Source: Cylindrodendrum hubeiense (taxonomy: Eukaryota; Ascomycota; Sordariomycetes; Hypocreales; Nectriaceae). From it: a stretch of DNA of 12,004 nucleotides. The stretch spans positions 1-12,004 of the forward strand of contig JAANBB010000756.1 in assembly GCA_014621425.1 (NCBI GenBank), written 5' to 3'. The translations under genes were made by a program, and so were the position numbers. This document shows, piece by piece, positions 7,766 to 12,004 of this stretch (its first letter is position 1; each line of letters starts with the position of its first letter). Under the pieces are notes generated by a model. That model ran no database searches. It was not told the origin of the DNA and worked only from the letters and a program-made list of their open reading frames with translations.

Positions 7766-8329
7766 GCATTGTTACTAGACAGAAGGACGGCGCTACCGGC
7801 TTGATTTCGGTGGTCGGGCATTGACGTTGGTGCCGTACGGCCACTGGTTCAATGGTGACAGGCCGAGGGGATGCGATGGGGCTGTGACTGTCTGGCGCGG
7901 GAGGTGTTCCTGGCCAGTGGATGGCCAAGTCAATTGCCATGTCTTGTGTGGGAGGTTTCAGATACATGGCAAACGACGGAGGAATACACACATGTAGGAT
8001 AGTGGGGGAATTTGTGCCTCTTTTATCATTCCTAAGTAGTTGATTTATAGGAGGGCCTTTCTTTGGGCGGCAACACGGACATGGGATAGTCGGAAACAAG
8101 CCTTGATGAGCTCAATCGGGTGATGTTTGACGTATTGTGATTGTGGTAGTTTTAATCCTTTCCCAACAAAGCCGGCGCCGCTTCAACAAGCCCCGTCTTT
8201 TGTACAGATGTCGTTACAATATGGTACAACCTCCTCTGGTTCCATCTCCTCCCGCCATTTTATCATGCTAGCTTTCCTCCAGAATCAGAGTCCCCTTCAC
8301 ATCCATCCCCAGGCCCCTCTCGCCCAGCC
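7766..8329. other. Convergent intergenic region, no gene seen
   Basis: The 564 nt lie between the eaf3 stop and the stop of the oppositely oriented mrpl33, and should carry both 3' UTRs. An open frame on the minus strand (7710-8099) overlaps the eaf3 end, is Pro-rich without domain character, and is not supported. AT-rich patches (about 8010-8055 and 8130-8165) may hold the polyadenylation signals. Confidence 0.5.
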
Positions 8330-8593
8330 TCATAGCCGCGGCACAGCCTTCTCAACGTAGAAGCCCTTGTCGGGCGTGCGCTCTGCCTTGACCTCCTGCT
8401 TGCTGAGCGCACAGTCGACCTCCTGGACGCGCACCAGCTCCTTGACCTTGAGGATCATACCGGCGAACTGCGGGTGGACAGGGTGGAAGACGGTCTGCAT
8501 GCGGCGGCGCAGGCCCAGCGCGGCCAGGACGCCGCGCGTGCGCTCCGGCAGACCGATTGCCGAGCGGTGGAGTGTGATGCGGAAGTAGGACAT
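8330..8593 (-). CDS. mrpl33: Mitochondrial large-subunit ribosomal protein uL30m (MRPL33)
   Basis: A single exon of 87 codons runs from the ATG at 8593-8591 to the TGA at 8332-8330. [20 protein letters not shown] matches the start of yeast Mrpl33 and bacterial L30 (short beta strand, then the R-S-x-I-G-x-P loop). [20 protein letters not shown] and the helix [15 protein letters not shown] complete the L30 fold. A roughly 27-residue charged tail extends beyond the bacterial length, as is common in fungal mitochondrial proteins. It acts in the mitochondrial ribosome; no separate cleavable presequence is evident, as in the yeast protein. The reading frame stays open well upstream, but that stretch has no ribosomal-protein character, so the short start is chosen. 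Confidence 0.88.
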   Translation of the reverse strand: MSYFRITLHRSAIGLPERTRGVLAALGLRRRMQTVFHPVHPQFAGMILKVKELVRVQEVDCALSKQEVKAERTPDKGFYVEKAVPRL

Positions 8594-9570
8594 TGTCTCG
8601 AGAGTGTCGTGTATGTGGTGATATGTGATTGAAGGTGGGAGGGTTGCGAGGTGATCGAGGCGGTTGAGAACAGTCTGTGAGGTCTGTATGAGAAGGATGC
8701 CGCTGCTGAAGCCAATTGGTGACTTACTCTCAATATCACTAAAGGAGCTGTCGTAGGAAGGGGGGAATCGAAAACACACACCCGCCGTCGTCGTCGTCGT
8801 CGTATTCGTCGTCGTTCGTCCGTCGGAAGCAACACCAGCCAAGTCGAACAAAATCCACTGATGGCAAGCCTCTGCGGGACGCGGACAATTCCGCCCCGTC
8901 ACGACGTCATGTGACCCAGCACTTCTTGCTCCAAGCTTCTAAAGTTCTAGATGCGACGTAACTTAGCGTAACCCTTCTCGATGGGAGAAGTCCATTCCAT
9001 TCGGTGGCCGAAATTATGATGAAAGCTTCTCCTGCTCAATCATTTACTTTTTTTCTTCTCGGATATGTCGGGCATTTTACGTCTCATGTGCATTCGTCAT
9101 GGTCGGGCTCCGTAGTTTGACCCGAGATCCTACTGTTTCGGTCCCCGAGTTCCACACCCTTGACCAGGTATGCCTAGGGCTGAGGGTGTGTATGCATTGT
9201 GCCACATACAAGGCGGCAATCTCGCTATCTACCGGATGAAATGATGGCAAAGAGAGCGTACGAGACATTTCGAAAGGGCTCTAGTTTTCATAATCCCAAC
9301 TTGGCCGGCGAACAAGCACGCTGGCAATAATAAGAACATTTGACCAATTAAATCATTTGAAGAACTTCGAACATTTCATGTCTATAGTGATCAAACGAGT
9401 AATTTGGAGAGCTATCTTGTGGCCTCCTAGCACTAGTTACATTGTATCGGGAATTCTCATACAGCCTTCCGCTTTTCCTCCCGTCTCCAGGCCGATGGCA
9501 CTAAATCATCAAATGCACAGACGCCTTGTCTCGAACCCTCCTCATCCTCATTACCATCTTTCGCAATCCC
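8594..9570. other. Intergenic region between acl1 3' end and mrpl33 promoter
   Basis: Both flanking genes run leftwards, so these 977 nt hold the acl1 3' UTR (right part) and the mrpl33 promoter (left part). The stretch 9280-9400 is AT-rich. A small hairpin (CTTCTC-5 nt-GAGAAG, 8974-8990) and the CGT tract are the only local structures seen. No tRNA-like fold or coding stretch was found. Confidence 0.5.
8786..8825. repeat. CGT trinucleotide microsatellite
   Basis: Six perfect CGT units (8786-8803) are followed by interrupted units (ATTCGTCGTCGTTCGTCCGTCG). The tract lies about 200 nt upstream of the mrpl33 ATG, in its probable promoter or leader. Confidence 0.8.
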
Positions 9571-11616
9571 TTAGAGGGTGACCTCCACTCGGCCCTCGCC
9601 ACCAGCGGCACCAGCCTCCGCCAGGGTGGGCAGGAGGTAAGTGATGTCGTCCCAGGGGTGGCGGTAAAGACCAGTGCGCAGACGCTTCTGATCAAGGTAG
9701 TGGGCAATCAGACCGATGCTTCGGCCGAGGACGAAGAGACCGTTCAGGACACCCATCTTGAGGTAGTCCTCAGCCTCCTCAGCAGAGAAGGCACCGCAGT
9801 TGCGGACGAGATCGACGAAGCAGACGGCGATGCAGCCGTCGACGTTGAGGATCAGGTTGTCCTTCTTGGAGGTGGTGACGGTCTCGACGGCCAGGGCGTA
9901 GTCGAGGAGCTTGTGGCTGGGGAACTTGGCCAGGACGTACTCCTTGACCAGCTCAACACGCAAGTCGGGGTTGTTTCGCGACTTGATACGGTGGCCGATA
10001 CCGGGGATCAGCTTGTTGGCCTTGCGCATGCCGTCGACGAACTCTCGGGGGCTGAGACCCTTGTCGAAAGCCTTGGTGAACTCCTCAGCGGCGCCATCGA
10101 GAGCACCACCGAATCGGGAGCCGATGGTCAGGAGACCGGAAACAAGGGCACTGATGAGGTCCTTGCCAGCACGGGTGGTGATGATGGTGTTCATGGCACC
10201 AGACACGGCGGGACCGTGATCAGCGGTGAGCATGAGAACCATCTCGAGGAACTTGGAGGCGTAGGGAGGGAGGCGGCGGCGGAACCACAGAAGAGACATG
10301 ACACCACCAATGCCAATATCCTCTCGGAAGACATCAGAGATGGGCATGCCAGCGTAGAGGAGCTCCTGACCACGGTCATCGGAGATGGTGGAGATGAAGG
10401 CAGCGGGCTTTCGGACGAGGCCAAGCTCCTGGGCCCAAGAGTAATCAATGGGGATCTTGGGAACAACGGGCTCGGGCTGGGGAACAATCGTGCCCTCCTT
10501 GACGAGCTTGTCGTAGACAGACTTGAGGAGAGAGGGGAGCTCCTCGAAGGTCTTGGGGATGTGGAAGCCGGCCTCAGCCATCTTCTGGTTCTTCATGGCA
10601 GCGGTCTCGAGCTGGGAGTTGGCGAAGGAGCCGGCGTGGCCGAACTGAACCTCGGTCTTGAACATGCTGGCGCAAGTACCAATGGCCCAGGCGACAATGG
10701 GCTTGGTGATGACGCCCTCCTTAACGGCCTCAATGACCTTGTACTCCTCAACACCACCGACCTCACCAAGGAGGACGAGGATCTTGCACTCGGGATCGGC
10801 CTGGTAACGCAGCAGGTGGTCGATGAAGGTGGTACCGGGGTATCGGTCACCACCAATGGCAATACCCTCGTAGACACCGTCGGTGTTCTGGGCAATGATG
10901 TTGTTGAGCTCGTTGGACATGCCACCAGACTTGGAGACGTAGCCGACGGAACCCTTGCGGTAGAGCTTGGAGGCAACAATGTTGTCCATCATGCCACCAG
11001 TGTTACCGATCTTGAAGCTGCCGGGCTTGATACCACCGACAGTGGCGGGGCCAATGATGGTGACACCCTTCTTCTGAGCCACATGGGCGATCTCACGAGC
11101 TCGCTAAAAAAAAAAAAAGCTGGGGTTAGCTACTGTGGTGGGGGTTTCGGCGATTTTTTTTGGGAGTTGGCGGGATCAACTTACTCGCTCGGGGACACCC
11201 TCGGCAATGATGGCGATGGTCTTGATCTGGGGGTTCTCCATCAGCTCCATGGTGGAGCTGTAGACACTTCGCGACGAGGCGAAGTTGACAACGACATCGA
11301 CGTCGGGGTGCTTGGCCATGGCCTTGTCAACGGCCTGGTAGACGGGCAGCAGGGTCTCGCTGGTGCCCCAGTACATCTTGCTGACGAACTGGCCACCGAA
11401 GGTGTAGATGATGCCGGCGACGGAGGGCTTGGCGCGCTTGCAGATGAAGTCGAAATCCAGCATGCCCTGGACGGCTCGGGGCTGGAGACCGTAGACGAAG
11501 CATCTGGTCTTGTCGGTGAAGAGGGCATGCCCGGGGAGAGGGCTCAACGGCCGGCTGGGAGCCGGGAAACGCTGGATCTTGTCGTTGGCCGACAGGTTGT
11601 TGGCGGAGGTAGCCAT
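9571..11616 (-). CDS. acl1: ATP-citrate lyase subunit 1 (catalytic, citrate-synthase-like subunit)
   Basis: Exon 1 (11616-11185) and exon 2 (11103-9571) give 654 residues, close to other fungal subunit 1 proteins and equivalent to the C-terminal half of animal ACLY. The 81-nt intron (11104-11184) has GTAAGT, a GCTAAC branch and a T13 run before AG, and joins in phase 0 as VPER-RAREIAH. The N-terminal third is the CoA-binding, succinyl-CoA-synthetase-alpha-like part. [13 protein letters not shown] carries the phosphorylated histidine (H300 here). The C-terminal part is citrate-synthase-like, with [15 protein letters not shown] (about 436-450), [14 protein letters not shown] and [15 protein letters not shown] (about 510-525). 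With subunit 2 the enzyme makes cytosolic acetyl-CoA and oxaloacetate from citrate, ATP and CoA, feeding lipid synthesis and acetylation. The ATG has good context (CGCAATGGCT). A partner acl2 gene is often a divergent neighbour in fungi and could lie just beyond the right edge. Confidence 0.97.
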
Positions 11617-12004
11617 TGCGAAGGAGTCGAGCTCGGTTCGTGTGGGCGGGGAGTAGAGGATGAGCTGAAGCGACGGCAGAAGAAACCGGAGTCAGCAGCA
11701 GCTGGGAGAAGGAGGACGAGAGACGCTCTGAGCTCGGAGGTGGAGGCTCTGAGGAATTAGGCAAAGGGGCAGGAGGCAAGATGAGGAGGGGAAAAAAGAG
11801 GAGGCAGAATCAACGGAGGGAAACGTTGGAAAGACGGGCCTCAGTTCAGATGAACGGAAGAAATGACGAGGGCGGGGAGGGAAGGAGCGGGAGAGGGTGC
11901 ACAAGATTTCAGGAGGAGCGAGTGGTGGACTTGGAGGTGGGCTTGGTGGTGGGCGGGTGAGCTGGGCCTACTGGGTTCGTTGACCTGGACGAGGCTGCGC
12001 GGGC
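11617..12004 (-). promoter_or_regulatory. acl1 leader and promoter region (partial)
   Basis: Read on the minus strand, this stretch is strongly CT-rich (TTCCCCTCCTCATC-like runs), as expected for a highly expressed fungal housekeeping gene's leader and promoter. No TATA box or clear leader intron was identified. No coding sequence for a neighbouring gene is seen before the edge. Confidence 0.5.

Noticed and set aside
8974..8990. CTTCTC/GAGAAG hairpin as a terminator
   Set aside because: A 6-bp stem in a eukaryotic intergenic region has no expected terminator role and is easily chance.
9526..11760. 744-codon plus-strand open frame opposite acl1
   Set aside because: It mirrors acl1, is low in aromatic residues and rich in Gly/Leu/Val/Asp as antisense shadows are, runs through the acl1 intron, and has no recognisable domain. 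Strong third-position GC bias in acl1 explains the lack of stops.
1..12004. Search for a novel defence, mobile or biosynthetic system
   Set aside because: The recognisable genes are unrelated housekeeping functions. No transposase, reverse transcriptase, CRISPR-like array, synthase cluster or terminal repeats were seen.

Overview
The window looks like nuclear DNA from a filamentous ascomycete, most likely a sordariomycete and perhaps hypocrealean. Genes are compact and carry short GT-AG introns of 51-86 nt with CTAAC or CTGAC-like branch sites. Leaders are CT-rich, codon use is biased to C or G at third positions, and one gene is the ATP-citrate lyase subunit used by fungi with a split enzyme. 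No bacterial, viral or mobile-element machinery is visible.

Layout from left to right. A Q/A-rich N-terminal part of a probable TFIID/SAGA subunit 12 gene (TAF12) runs leftwards off the window from 1010. About 1.3 kb of divergent promoter follows, with a small 11-bp tandem repeat. Next, rightwards, is a signal-peptide, membrane-anchored protein with a thioredoxin-like look (2302-3210); it has two clear introns and one apparent +1 frameshift at about 2548. Convergent to it is a Cnl2/Nkp2-type kinetochore gene (3401-4016, leftwards). From 4017 to 5672 lies a long stretch without an intact gene. It holds three coding-like fragments on the minus strand in three frames, which may be an unidentified gene relic.

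An Eaf3/MRG15 chromatin gene (5673-7765, rightwards) comes next. Its chromodomain exon and MRG-domain exons are separated by an unusually long 1,023-nt intron. That intron contains a promoter-like CT-rich stretch and a basic ORF that could splice in frame to the MRG domain. After this are a leftward mitochondrial ribosomal protein gene (uL30m/MRPL33, 8330-8593) and the leftward ATP-citrate lyase subunit 1 gene (9571-11616), with its upstream region reaching the right edge.

The genes are mostly housekeeping (transcription, chromatin, kinetochore, mitochondrial translation, acetyl-CoA supply) and do not form a cluster or pathway. I found no convincing new multi-gene system. The points most worth checking are the eaf3 intron with its possible alternative first exon, the frameshift in the 2302-3210 gene, and the gene-relic region.
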